Source of the DNA: JBMOMT01 sp049324835
Lineage (GTDB): Bacteria > Chloroflexota > Anaerolineae > CAYNKW01
Reading direction: 5' to 3'
NCBI GenBank assembly: GCA_049324835.1
Contig: JBMOMT010000003.1
Location: forward strand, 62,001 to 126,000
Length of the DNA stretch: 64,000 nt
Of this stretch, positions 43,029-51,255 are shown piece after piece. Position 1 is the first letter of the stretch; each line of letters opens with the position of its first letter. The translations under genes were made by a program, and so were the position numbers. A model generated the notes under the pieces. The model was not told where the DNA came from. It did not search any database and saw only the letters and a program-made list of their open reading frames with translations.

Positions 43029-44689
43029 CCACCCTCCTCGCCTCGCCAGCGCCTCAAGACCTGGCCCGGCAGCGCGCCGGTGTGGCGTTCACCCTCCACG
43101 ACCAGCACGCCGTTGACGAAAACATAGTCCATGCCCTCCGGATACTGGTGCGGGTAGATGCCCGTCGCCCGGTCGCGCACCCGATCCAGATCAAAAACGA
43201 CGATGTCGGCCCACGCGCCGGGGCGGAGCACGCCGCGATCCATCAGCCCAAAACGCTGCGCCGGGAAGGAGGTCATCTTGCGCACCGCCTCTTGGAGCGT
43301 CAGCACCGGCTCGCCTGCGCCGGGGCTGCAGGCACAGGCGTCGCGGACGTAGCGCTCCAGCACGCCGGGGAATTCACCATAACTGCACGGCGAGTAGGGC
43401 GGTGGGTCATTGAGAAAGCCATCGAGCGCCAGGGCTTCGCCGTCGGAACAGATCATCACCGCCGGGTGGCGCAGCAGGATGCGGATGTTGGCCTCGTCGA
43501 TGTAATCAAATATGGCCTCGGCCTGGTGGCCGTTGGCGACGATCAGGTCGAAATAAACGTCGAACGGCTCCAGGCCCTGCGCGGCGGCGAGCGCCTGGAT
43601 CGTCTGGCCGACGGCGTGCGGCGTTTGGGGTGCGTGGAGCACGGTGATGCGCTGCCACTGGCCGTGCTTGAGCAGGCCGGCAGGGCCAAAAGCCGGCCGC
43701 CGGTCGGCCACGATTTCGTCGCGGATCTGGCGGCGGGTTTCGGGGTGGCGCAGCAGGGCGGCGATCTCGGCTGCCGGGCGATCTTGCATCTCCTGGGGCA
43801 GGCCGCCGGTCAGCGGCGGGCCAAGGTCGGTGTGCACGTCGTTGTCGACGGTCACGTCCTGGCCGCGCGCCCGCGCCTCTTGCACCAGCCGCAGGTTGGC
43901 GGTGGCGTCACACGGCGCGCCGAACTTGGGCGCGTTGTGTGAGATCTGCACCGGCACGCCTGCTTCCTGCCCGATGTGAATCGCTTCGGCCACTGCCTCC
44001 AGGATCGTCTCCCGCTCACCGCGGATGTGGGAGGCATACAGGCCGCCGTAGCGGGCCACCACCCGGCACAGGGCGACGATCTCGTCGGTGGCGGCAAAGC
44101 AGCCAGGCGGGTAGACCAGACCGGTGGAGAGACCGAACGCGCCGGAGTCCATCGCTTCGGCCAGCAGCGTTTGCATGGCAGCCATCTCGGCGGCGGTGGG
44201 CGCCCGGTCGGCCAGGCCCATGGCGGCGATGCGCAACGCGGCGTGGCCGGTCAACGAGCCGATATTGATGGCCAGGCCGCCATCGGCCAGGGCATCCAGG
44301 TAGCCGCCAAAGCCGCGCCAGGTCCAGCTCACCTCCGGCTGTTCGGCGATACGGCCCCAGTAATCACGCATCGTGGCCAGTCGCTCTGCCGTCACCGGCG
44401 CGGGCGACATGCCGCAGTTGCCCAGGATGTGGGTGGTGGCGCCCTGGCGCACGGCGCTCTCGGCGCGGCGGTTGACCAGGATGGAAAGATCGGAGTGGGT
44501 GTGCACGTCCACGAAACCGGGCGAGACGTAACGCTCGCCGATGTCGAGGGTCTGCCGGCCGTGGAGTCTGCCCGGCGGCCCGATGCGCGCCACGCGACCG
44601 TTCTGGACGGCCAGGTCGCCCCGGAACCAGGGGTTGCCGCAGCCGTCGAGGATTCTGCCGTTGGTCAATACCAGGTCAAAAGCCGTCAT
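43001..44689 (-). CDS. N-acyl-D-amino-acid deacylase (second D-aminoacylase)
   Basis: This 562-residue amidohydrolase has PGFVDVHTHSDLSILV, the metal-bridging Cys motif GNCGMSPAP, SHIRGE, VQISHNAPK and the catalytic Asp in ICSDGEALALDG. The C-terminal MDYVFVNGVLVVEGERHTGALPGQVL matches the plus-strand paralogue at 22405-23988. It deacylates N-acyl-D-amino acids or D-containing dipeptide-like amides. I start at ATG 44689; a GTG two codons earlier is possible. It lies between the HDAC-like and C45 genes in the peptide cluster. Confidence 0.92.
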   Translation of the reverse strand: MTAFDLVLTNGRILDGCGNPWFRGDLAVQNGRVARIGPPGRLHGRQTLDIGERYVSPGFVDVHTHSDLSILVNRRAESAVRQGATTHILGNCGMSPAPVTAERLATMRDYWGRIAEQPEVSWTWRGFGGYLDALADGGLAINIGSLTGHAALRIAAMGLADRAPTAAEMAAMQTLLAEAMDSGAFGLSTGLVYPPGCFAATDEIVALCRVVARYGGLYASHIRGERETILEAVAEAIHIGQEAGVPVQISHNAPKFGAPCDATANLRLVQEARARGQDVTVDNDVHTDLGPPLTGGLPQEMQDRPAAEIAALLRHPETRRQIRDEIVADRRPAFGPAGLLKHGQWQRITVLHAPQTPHAVGQTIQALAAAQGLEPFDVYFDLIVANGHQAEAIFDYIDEANIRILLRHPAVMICSDGEALALDGFLNDPPPYSPCSYGEFPGVLERYVRDACACSPGAGEPVLTLQEAVRKMTSFPAQRFGLMDRGVLRPGAWADIVVFDLDRVRDRATGIYPHQYPEGMDYVFVNGVLVVEGERHTGALPGQVLRRWRGEEGGWWQPNLFQ

Positions 44690-44734
44690 TTTCACCGTCC
44701 CAACCCGGCCAGGCCGGAACGAAAAAGAGAGTGG

Positions 44735-44810
44735 AGCATCTTACCAAGTCGCCAAGTTTCTTGCATCTTCTTTGTGCCTTTGAGCCTTTGTGGTGAGTTT
44801 TTTGCCAAAG
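44735..44810. repeat. Low-complexity 'accaag/ctttgtgcctttg' intergenic repeat
   Basis: The gap between the D-aminoacylase and the HDAC-like gene contains ACCAAGTCGCCAAG and TTTGTGCCTTTGAGCC, similar in wording to the palindrome at 12350-12399. No gene or promoter is evident. Confidence 0.35.
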
Positions 44811-44819
44811 GCCGCGCCT

Positions 44820-45869
44820 CTATGGCACAAAGGGCTGTAAAAAGGCGACGGCGCCCGCGCCCAGTTTTTCGAGCAGGTAGCCGCCTTCCTGGACGATCAG
44901 GGTGGGCAGGCCCAAGCCAGCGAGCCGCTGCCCGATCTGGCGCAGCCCGTCGAGCGTCACGTCAAAACCGCCCACCGGATCGCCGGCCAGGGTGTCAAAG
45001 CCGGCCGACACGACCAGGTAATGTGGCGCAAACGCCTGGATCGCGGCCAGCGCTTCGTCTAGCGCGGCCAGATAGTGGGCGTCGTCGGTTTTGAGCGGCA
45101 GGGGCCAGTTGCGGTTCGAACCGTGGCCGGGGCCTTCGCCCGGCTCGTCGTCGCCGCCCCAGAAATAGGGAAAAGCCTCGTCGGGGTGGGCGTGGAGCGA
45201 GCAATAGAGCACGCTGGGGTCGGTGTAGAAAATAGCCTGCGTGCCGTTGCCGTGGTGATAGTCCACGTCCAGGATGGCGATTTTTACCCCACCGGCTCTT
45301 TCGGCGCTTCGATTGGGAGCGTTCTGTAAATGGCGCGCGGCGATGGCAGCGTTGTTCAAAAAGCAAGAGCCGCCATAGAGATCGGCGGCGGCGTGATGGC
45401 CAGGCGGGCGGCAGAGGGCATAAACGGCCTGCTCGCCGGCCTGCAGCCGGTCGGCGGCGGTCAGGGCGCACTGTGCGCTCCAGTAGGCCGCCTGCCAGGT
45501 GCCCTCCAGGATGGGTGTGCCCCAACTAAAGGTGTAATAGCCTTTGAGGCCGAGAAATCCGCCGGGTTTGCGGATCGCGTGTCGCGTGGCAAAACTCCAG
45601 GCCAGCACCGCCCCGGCCTGGCCAAAATAGGCCGCGCTCTCGTCGTGGACAGTCTGCAAAAAGGTGAGGTAATCGGCGTCGTGGACGGCCAGAATCGGCG
45701 CCAGGCCGTGATCCGCGGGCGCGACTATTGTCCCCAGACCTGCAGCCTGGGTTGCGGCCAGGATGATCTCGGCGCGGGCGGGCACTTCTTCCGTCTCGAA
45801 GGCATGGCCCTCCACCTGGACGGCGTCGGTGGCATGGAGTTTGTGCTGCGGCGTGTAGACGACGTGCAT
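44820..45869 (-). CDS. Histone deacetylase-family (acetylpolyamine-type) amidohydrolase
   Basis: The 349-residue zinc amidohydrolase has RPPGHHAAADLYGGSCFLNN (the catalytic His pair near 152-153), LDVDYHHGNGTQAIF with zinc ligands Asp and His, and SAGFDTLAGDP with the second zinc Asp. Bacterial members act on acetylpolyamines or other acetylated amines. The start overlaps the upstream permease stop in TGATG, tying it to peptide import. In this setting it may remove acyl groups from imported substrates; that is an inference. Confidence 0.9.
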   Translation of the reverse strand: MHVVYTPQHKLHATDAVQVEGHAFETEEVPARAEIILAATQAAGLGTIVAPADHGLAPILAVHDADYLTFLQTVHDESAAYFGQAGAVLAWSFATRHAIRKPGGFLGLKGYYTFSWGTPILEGTWQAAYWSAQCALTAADRLQAGEQAVYALCRPPGHHAAADLYGGSCFLNNAAIAARHLQNAPNRSAERAGGVKIAILDVDYHHGNGTQAIFYTDPSVLYCSLHAHPDEAFPYFWGGDDEPGEGPGHGSNRNWPLPLKTDDAHYLAALDEALAAIQAFAPHYLVVSAGFDTLAGDPVGGFDVTLDGLRQIGQRLAGLGLPTLIVQEGGYLLEKLGAGAVAFLQPFVP

Positions 45870-46822
45870 CAGGTGATCGTCCGCGGGTCCAGGGCGTCAC
45901 GCAGGCCATCGCCCAAAAAGTTGATGCTCATGACTGTCAACACGATGAACATGCCGGGAAAGAACCAGAACCAGGGTGTGTTCTGGATCTTGTGAAAGCC
46001 AGAGGATGCCACCTGTAACATGTTGCCCCAGGTGGCCGTGGGCGGCTGCACCCCCAGACCCAGAAAGCTGATGTAGGCTTCAGACAGGATGGCGTTGGCC
46101 ACGCCCAGCGTGGCCGAGACGATGATGGGCGCCATGGTGTTGGGCAGAATGTGGCGGAAAATGATGGCCGTATTACGCGTGCCGATGGTGTGGGCGGCGG
46201 TGATGAATTCACGCTCTTTGAGCGATAAAAAGTCGGCGCGCACGATGCGGGCCAGGTACATCCAACTGGTCAGGCCGATGATGGCGATGATGACGATGAC
46301 GCTGCCGCTAAAGGTGCGGCCGGCAAGCTGCAGGGTGGGAATCTTGCCGGCGAAAAAGCGGGCCATGACCAGCAGCAAAAAGAGTTGCGGCACGTTGAAC
46401 ATGGCCTCGGTGAAACGCATCAGCAGGCTATCGACCCAGCCGCCGTAATAGCCGGCAATCGCGCCGACCAGCACGCCGACGGCGGTTTCTACCAGGACGG
46501 CAGCCAGGCCGATGAGCAACGAGATCTGCCCGCCATAGATGGTGCGGGCCAAAATATCGCGCCCGACAGTGTCGGTGCCAAAGGGGTGCTCGGCGGAGGG
46601 CGGCTGGAGGATCAGTTTGGTGTCGGTATAATTGGCATAGGTCTCGGAGTAAAAGAGCGTGCCCAGGATCGAGTACAGCACCAACAAGATCAACAAAATC
46701 GCGCCGCCCATGGCCATCTTGTGGCGACGAAAGCGGCGCCACACCAGTTGGCGGATGGAGAGCGGAGGGGTTTCGACGGTTTTGATCGCCAGTCCAACGG
46801 TGCTTTTGGCTGTGACGGCCAT
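45869..46822 (-). CDS. Peptide ABC transporter permease (OppC/DppC-type, second system)
   Basis: The 317-residue permease has WRRFRRHKMAMGGAILLILLVLYSILG, the DppC-like loop HPFGTDTVGRDILARTIYGGQISL and the EAA loop AAHTIGTRNTAIIFRHILPNTMAPIIV. It pairs with the OppB-type gene 12 bp upstream. No dedicated ATPase genes accompany this system. Confidence 0.93.
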   Translation of the reverse strand: MAVTAKSTVGLAIKTVETPPLSIRQLVWRRFRRHKMAMGGAILLILLVLYSILGTLFYSETYANYTDTKLILQPPSAEHPFGTDTVGRDILARTIYGGQISLLIGLAAVLVETAVGVLVGAIAGYYGGWVDSLLMRFTEAMFNVPQLFLLLVMARFFAGKIPTLQLAGRTFSGSVIVIIAIIGLTSWMYLARIVRADFLSLKEREFITAAHTIGTRNTAIIFRHILPNTMAPIIVSATLGVANAILSEAYISFLGLGVQPPTATWGNMLQVASSGFHKIQNTPWFWFFPGMFIVLTVMSINFLGDGLRDALDPRTIT

Positions 46823-46834
46823 ATTTGCTCCCTC

Positions 46835-47869
46835 CTACGTGTAGCGGATGCGTGGGTCGAGCCAGGCATAGACGATGTCGGTGACGAGCTGTGACAGCAC
46901 CACCGCCACCGAGATGATCATCAGGATACCCATGACGACCGGGGTATCGGCGCGGGAGACGTGATCCAGGAACAAGCGCCCCATACCAGGCCAGGAAAAG
47001 ATGCTCTCGGTGACGATGGCCCCGCCCAGCAGCAGCGGCACGTCCAGCCCAACGATAGTGACCAGCGGCAACGAGGCGTTCTTGAGGGCGTGGACAAAGA
47101 GGACCACCCGTTCTTGCAGGCCCTTGGCTCTGGCGGTGCGGATGTAATCCTCGCTGATGACCTCCAGCATGGTGGAGCGGACGAAGCGGCTGTAACCGGC
47201 GATGGTGATGATCGTCATGCTGAACAGGGGCAGCACCATGTGCAGCGCTACCTGAGACGTCGTTTTGCCCACCTGGGGATCGAACATGCCCACCGTGGGC
47301 AGGTAGGGCAGGCCCCATTGTTTGAACTTGACGGCAAAGATGTACATCGAAACCAGGGCGACGAAAAAGATGGGCATGGAATAACCGACGAAGGAAAAGG
47401 TGGTCACCAGATGATCGGTGAAGGTGTACTGACGCAGAGCCGAGTAAATGCCGACCGCCACTGAAAAAAAGATGACAATGATCTCGGCCGGGATCATCAA
47501 CAGCAGCGTATTGGGCAGGCGCTCCATGATGATGTCCAGCGCCTCTTTGCCCCGGCTGACGAGTGATTGGCCGAACTCGCCGCGCAGCACGCCTTTCTGG
47601 CTGCCGGCGGTTTCGGGCACACCGTCGCCGTCCAGGTCGACTTTTGTCCAGTCGTTGCCGATGAGCCAGTAGAGGTATTGCACCAGCATCGGTTTGTCCA
47701 GTCCGAGCTGACGCGACAGCCGTTCCCGGTCTTCGGGGCGCAGCATACGCCGCCCGCCCATCATGGCCACCGGATCGCCGGTGCTGCGCATGAGGATGAA
47801 CAGAATGAGACTGATGATAAAGAGCAACGGGATGGCCTGTAAGAGCCGCCGCACGATGTAACGCGACAT
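46835..47869 (-). CDS. Peptide ABC transporter permease (OppB/DppB-type, second system)
   Basis: The 344-residue permease begins SRYIVRRLLQAIPLLFIISLILFILMRSTGDP, a classic DppB/OppB start, and contains the EAA loop TARAKGLQERVVLFVHALKNASLPLV. An unusual insert (NDWTKVDLDGDGVPETAGS, calcium-loop-like DxDGDG) lies in the large external loop near 95-110. The ATG at 47869 follows GAGGAGGGG. Confidence 0.93.
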   Translation of the reverse strand: MSRYIVRRLLQAIPLLFIISLILFILMRSTGDPVAMMGGRRMLRPEDRERLSRQLGLDKPMLVQYLYWLIGNDWTKVDLDGDGVPETAGSQKGVLRGEFGQSLVSRGKEALDIIMERLPNTLLLMIPAEIIVIFFSVAVGIYSALRQYTFTDHLVTTFSFVGYSMPIFFVALVSMYIFAVKFKQWGLPYLPTVGMFDPQVGKTTSQVALHMVLPLFSMTIITIAGYSRFVRSTMLEVISEDYIRTARAKGLQERVVLFVHALKNASLPLVTIVGLDVPLLLGGAIVTESIFSWPGMGRLFLDHVSRADTPVVMGILMIISVAVVLSQLVTDIVYAWLDPRIRYT

Positions 47870-47881
47870 CACCCCTCCTCT

Positions 47882-48127
47882 TCAGAACCTTTCAAGGGTA
47901 GGCTTTTTCTCGATGCCCCCTCTAGCCAGAGATGGTGATCCGGCGGAATCCCAAACTTGTTTGGGGTTGCCGCCAGGGGCATGAAAACCGTCCCCAACAG
48001 ACTTTGGCGAGCCCCTCGGCCTGAGCTCGGGGCGAAGGCTCAGTCGAGCCGTTGGGGATTCCCCCCACTCCTGCGAGAAAATAAACGAGGCCAGGACGGG
48101 ACGCGCCCGCCCCGGCCTCATGCTCAC
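47882..48127 (-). repeat. Structured intercistronic region between binding protein and permease
   Basis: Several hairpins are packed here: GGCGGCAACCCCAAAC pairing with a GTTTGGGATTCCGCC-like arm (47940-47970), a GCCCC/GGGGC stem near 48015-48040 within a CCCCAAC/GTTGGGG pair, and an AGGCC...GGCCT hairpin (48088-48122) followed by T-rich sequence just after the binding-protein stop. The reading frame across it (81 residues) looks like a repeat product, not a gene. Such hairpins usually let the binding protein be made in excess over the permease. Confidence 0.5.
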
Positions 48128-48139
48128 AGGCGTGGGAGC

Positions 48140-49942
48140 TTATTCTGTCACGTCCCATTCCATGATGTTGTAGAGCGGCGAGACGCCGGAGAACTTGACG
48201 CCGGTCAGGCGTGAGCTGACGATCCAGTAGTCGGGATCGTCCCACATGCCCAGCCAGTAGACCTGCTCGTGCATGTATTTGGTGATCTGTTGGATGATCG
48301 CTGCCCGCTCTTCGGCGTCGATGGTTTTGCTCTGTTGTTGAAAGAGCGCATCCAGCTCCTCATCGCAGCCAAAGTAGTTGGCCCCCCAGGGGTTCTCGGC
48401 ATCGGGCAGCTCGGAACACAACCAGTAATAATGGTCGGGATCGGGGAAGGCGGTCGAATCCGACCACTCCATGATGTCGACCTCACCCAACGCGCACGGG
48501 GAGCCATCGGAGTAACTGCCGAAGAAAAAGTCTGCGTCGTAGCTGTTGATCTGGAGGTCGATGCCCACCTCGCGCAGATACTGCTGGGTGACAGCCTGGT
48601 TGTCCTGGCGAATCTCGCGGATGGTGGTGCCGTGGGTGAGCGTCAGTTTGTTGCCCGCAGCGTCCTCGCGGATGCCGTCGCCGTCGCGGTCGATCCAACC
48701 GGCGGCTTCCAACAACGCCTTGGCCCCTTCCGGATCGTAGGTCCAGGGCACGATGTCGGGCGAGAGGTAACCGTAAGCTGCCATGGGATCCCACAGCGTC
48801 TCGACGGGTTGGGTCAGACCGAGGAGCAGATCGTTGTTGATGGCGTCACGGTCGATGGCCATGGCGACGGCCTGGCGGACGGCCAGGTCTTTGGCGCCGG
48901 GGCTGGCCATGTCACGAAAGTTAAAGTACCAGCCTTCGGCGTAGCCGGAGGGCTGCACCATGATCTCCAGACCACCGGCCTGCAGGATGGGCACATCGGT
49001 GAGTGGTGGGAAGGTGCCCACGTCGGCGTCGCCGGCCACCATGGCCGCCGTCTGCGAGGCGTCATCCGGCACGAACTGGAAATAGATCTCGTCCAGATTG
49101 GGCTGGCCCAGCCAGTAGTTGGGGTTTTTGACGAAGCGGATGTAGCTGCCCGACTCCCACTCGGAAAAGTTAAAGGGGCCGCAGCCGACAGTGGGGGCCA
49201 GGTTCCACTCGGCCTCGTCGATGGTGCCCTCGGCCTGGAAGACCGGCTCCAGGATGTGTTTGGGCATCACGCCGCGCCAAAAGAGCGCCAGCCAGGGGGC
49301 GAATGGCTCAGTGAAGGTCATGACCACCGTGCGTTCGTCGGCCGCTTCGACGCTCGCCAAATAGTCGTAGGGGTACACCGAGGCGACGGCATTGGCCGGG
49401 TCGATGATCATCTGGTAGGTGAACACAAAGTCAGCGGCGGTGATGGGCGTACCATCGGACCAGACGATGTCATCGCGCAGGTTCATGGTGATGACCAGGC
49501 CATCTTGGCTGACGCCGCCGTTGTCCATGCTGGGGATCTCGGTGACCAGGCGGGGGAAGGGCGTGTTGGCATCGTCGAATTCCCAGGCCCAACAATGGAA
49601 GAGCTGTTGCATCACACTCGAGAACCACATGTTGCTGTAGACCCAGTTCATGTTGTCCGGCTCCTGGGTCCAGGCAAAGGTGACGATCTTTTGGGTCGGC
49701 TCTGGCGTGGCAGTGACGACCTTTTCCACCTCGACGACCTGGGTCACCTGTTTTTCCACCACTTTGGTCACTTCTTTTTCGACGACCTGGGGTGTGCCCT
49801 CGACGATGACCGTCTCTTTGACCGTCTCTTTGACCACCTGGGTGATGACTTTTTCGATCACTTCAGGTGTGGGGGTGGCACATCCGGCCAGCATGGTCAG
49901 CGCCACCAGCGTTGCTACGAGTTTCCACAGTTTGTTTTTCAT
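48140..49942 (-). CDS. Peptide ABC transporter substrate-binding lipoprotein (second system)
   Basis: The 600-residue protein has a lipoprotein signal (LVATLVALTMLAGCA), then a long Val/Glu/Lys/Thr-rich stalk to about residue 85 made of repeats like EKVVT and KETV that should lift it from the membrane. The SBP_bac_5 fold follows, with DGLVITMNLRDDIVWSDGTPITAADFVFTYQ. It feeds the permeases downstream. The ATG is preceded by GGGAGGAG, and a consensus promoter lies about 240 bp upstream. Confidence 0.93.
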   Translation of the reverse strand: MKNKLWKLVATLVALTMLAGCATPTPEVIEKVITQVVKETVKETVIVEGTPQVVEKEVTKVVEKQVTQVVEVEKVVTATPEPTQKIVTFAWTQEPDNMNWVYSNMWFSSVMQQLFHCWAWEFDDANTPFPRLVTEIPSMDNGGVSQDGLVITMNLRDDIVWSDGTPITAADFVFTYQMIIDPANAVASVYPYDYLASVEAADERTVVMTFTEPFAPWLALFWRGVMPKHILEPVFQAEGTIDEAEWNLAPTVGCGPFNFSEWESGSYIRFVKNPNYWLGQPNLDEIYFQFVPDDASQTAAMVAGDADVGTFPPLTDVPILQAGGLEIMVQPSGYAEGWYFNFRDMASPGAKDLAVRQAVAMAIDRDAINNDLLLGLTQPVETLWDPMAAYGYLSPDIVPWTYDPEGAKALLEAAGWIDRDGDGIREDAAGNKLTLTHGTTIREIRQDNQAVTQQYLREVGIDLQINSYDADFFFGSYSDGSPCALGEVDIMEWSDSTAFPDPDHYYWLCSELPDAENPWGANYFGCDEELDALFQQQSKTIDAEERAAIIQQITKYMHEQVYWLGMWDDPDYWIVSSRLTGVKFSGVSPLYNIMEWDVTE

Positions 49943-49966
49943 GATTCTCCTCCCAAGAATCGTGTC

Positions 49967-50158
49967 TCAAGCGATCGGTGCTCGATAAAGCCCAAACCGT
50001 TTAATCGATGCTGGAATCACCTCCTTTATTTGTTCGAGACGGCTATCCTGGAAAACGATTTTGATCGAAGAGCTTGCGGCAAACAAAAACTCACGGCTTT
50101 GATGGGCCAGAGTTGGGACGCGCAAGGTGTTGAGGAGAATAACTGTGGTGATGAGCAC
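49967..50158 (-). other. Possible 63-codon leader ORF in the binding-protein 5' leader
   Basis: A GTG-initiated frame (LITTVILLNTLRVPTLAHQS...) lies wholly within the predicted leader of the peptide-transport operon. No good ribosome site precedes its start. Inside it is a full Shine-Dalgarno AAAGGAGGTGAT (about 50017-50028, minus strand) that has no start codon after it. It may be a chance frame; the misplaced ribosome site is the odder feature. Confidence 0.25.
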
Positions 50159-50180
50159 CTCGGCCCTGAGGTTCCAAATT

Positions 50181-50209
50181 ATTATAGCGTGATTCTGTTA
50201 ACCTGTCAA
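50181..50209 (-). promoter_or_regulatory. Perfect consensus promoter of the second peptide ABC operon
   Basis: On the minus strand TTGACA (50204-50209), 17 bp, TATAAT (50181-50186). Transcription should start near 50174, giving a leader of about 230 bases before the binding-protein gene. Confidence 0.85.
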
Positions 50210-50211
50210 AC

Positions 50212-50251
50212 CAAAAAAGTGACTGCCACCCGCGGGTGGCAGTCACTTTGG
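50212..50251 (-). terminator. Intrinsic terminator after cvpA-like gene
   Basis: AAAGTGACTGCCACC pairs with GGGTGGCAGTCACTTT, and on the minus strand is followed by a TTTTTT run. It separates the CvpA-like gene from the promoter of the peptide operon. Confidence 0.85.
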
Positions 50252-50268
50252 GTATCAAAACAGCGAGA

Positions 50269-50835
50269 TCACAGACTGGAGATCAGAACCGGCGGCAGGC
50301 CGGCGGGTAACCACGGCAAGAGTGTGATCGCTGTCTGTGACAGGTAATGCCGGAACAGCGACGCCAGCGCCGAATCTTGCATCTGCCCCAGCAGCATCTG
50401 CCGCGCCGCATCCCATTCCCACCAAGAGTCACCGACGGCAAAGGAGAGCAACACCATCAACAGACCGACACCCAGACTGGCCTGGACAAAACCGAGCGCC
50501 ATGCCGCCCAGCTCACTCAACCCTTTGAGCGCCAGCGGGCGCTGGCTGCCATACGTGCGCAGCACATCCAGGGCGATCAGGCCCAAAAAGACACCGGTCA
50601 CCGCCAGGATGCCCAAAAAGGTCAATACGTAATCCTGCACGGTCAGCAGTCTGGAAGGGCCAACCACCCAACGCGCCAGGGGGCGATAATACTGTGAGGC
50701 CAGGATGGTGGCCAGGTACAGTACGGTCAGATTGCAGGCCTGACGGAACAGCCCGCGAAAAAAGCCGGCGATTGCACCCCAGGCCATGATGGCGATGACC
50801 AGAAAGTCGATGCCATTCACCACACCTATATCCAT
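50269..50835 (-). CDS. CvpA-family membrane protein
   Basis: The 188-residue protein has four hydrophobic helices and the CvpA start NGIDFLVIAIMAWGAIAGFFRGLFRQ, matching the family in which the N-terminal helix is followed by a G-x-x-R-G-F/L motif. The family is named for colicin V production in E. coli but its molecular role remains unclear. The ATG follows GGGAGGGAG. A 34-residue membrane peptide gene lies 42 bp upstream on the same strand. Confidence 0.8.
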   Translation of the reverse strand: MDIGVVNGIDFLVIAIMAWGAIAGFFRGLFRQACNLTVLYLATILASQYYRPLARWVVGPSRLLTVQDYVLTFLGILAVTGVFLGLIALDVLRTYGSQRPLALKGLSELGGMALGFVQASLGVGLLMVLLSFAVGDSWWEWDAARQMLLGQMQDSALASLFRHYLSQTAITLLPWLPAGLPPVLISSL

Positions 50836-50877
50836 GTCTCCCTCCCACAGGTCGATACAAACGGCTGCGCCCAGCGA

Positions 50878-50982
50878 TCAGGTGGGCAAATTGATCCACA
50901 CGCCAGCGACCAACAGGATGACTATGACCGCTGCCACAGCCAGATAAACGTAATCGCGCCGGCGCCAACGTTTTGCCTTCAT
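50878..50982 (-). CDS. Small single-pass membrane protein (34 residues)
   Basis: The frame reads MKAKRWRRRDYVYLAVAAVI then VILLVAGVWINLPT: a strongly basic N-terminus and one transmembrane helix, as in small membrane-integral regulators. GAGAGG lies nine bases before the ATG. On the minus strand TTTACT and TACAAT, 17 bp apart at about 51025-51055, may be its promoter. It is probably cotranscribed with the CvpA-like gene. No function is known to me. Confidence 0.6.
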   Translation of the reverse strand: MKAKRWRRRDYVYLAVAAVIVILLVAGVWINLPT

Positions 50983-51090
50983 GGGCCATACCTCTCTTTC
51001 AATAAACGACGTTATTAATATACATTGTATCATAACGCATCGTACAAGTAAACAGGACTGGAGTACTAGGCGTTACGAATTTACTTTTTC

Positions 51091-51119
51091 TTGACAGACC
51101 GTTTTTCATATGGTAAACT
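51091..51119 (+). promoter_or_regulatory. Promoter for the GAF-rich histidine kinase
   Basis: TTGACA (51091-51096), 17 bp, TAAACT (51114-51119). The -35 is perfect and the -10 is moderate. The leader is about 130 bases. Confidence 0.6.
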
Positions 51120-51255
51120 GTAGCTGTTCGGAGATTTTGCAGCGCGTGTCTTGATACGATTTTCGACCTGCCGACGAAAACGGCATACCTTCAACTGACG
51201 CCAGACGCACCTGTGTGCTCACGGCAGGCGACAGTTGCGCCTCACCTGCGCAGAG

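Noticed and set aside
47882..48127. 81-codon minus-strand frame
   Set aside because: It runs through the hairpin-rich repeat region; composition and position fit repeat DNA, not a gene.
50005..50030. 16S rRNA 3'-end fragment on the plus strand
   Set aside because: Only about 18 bases resemble the 16S end, with one extra base. It is more simply the complement of a strong ribosome site.
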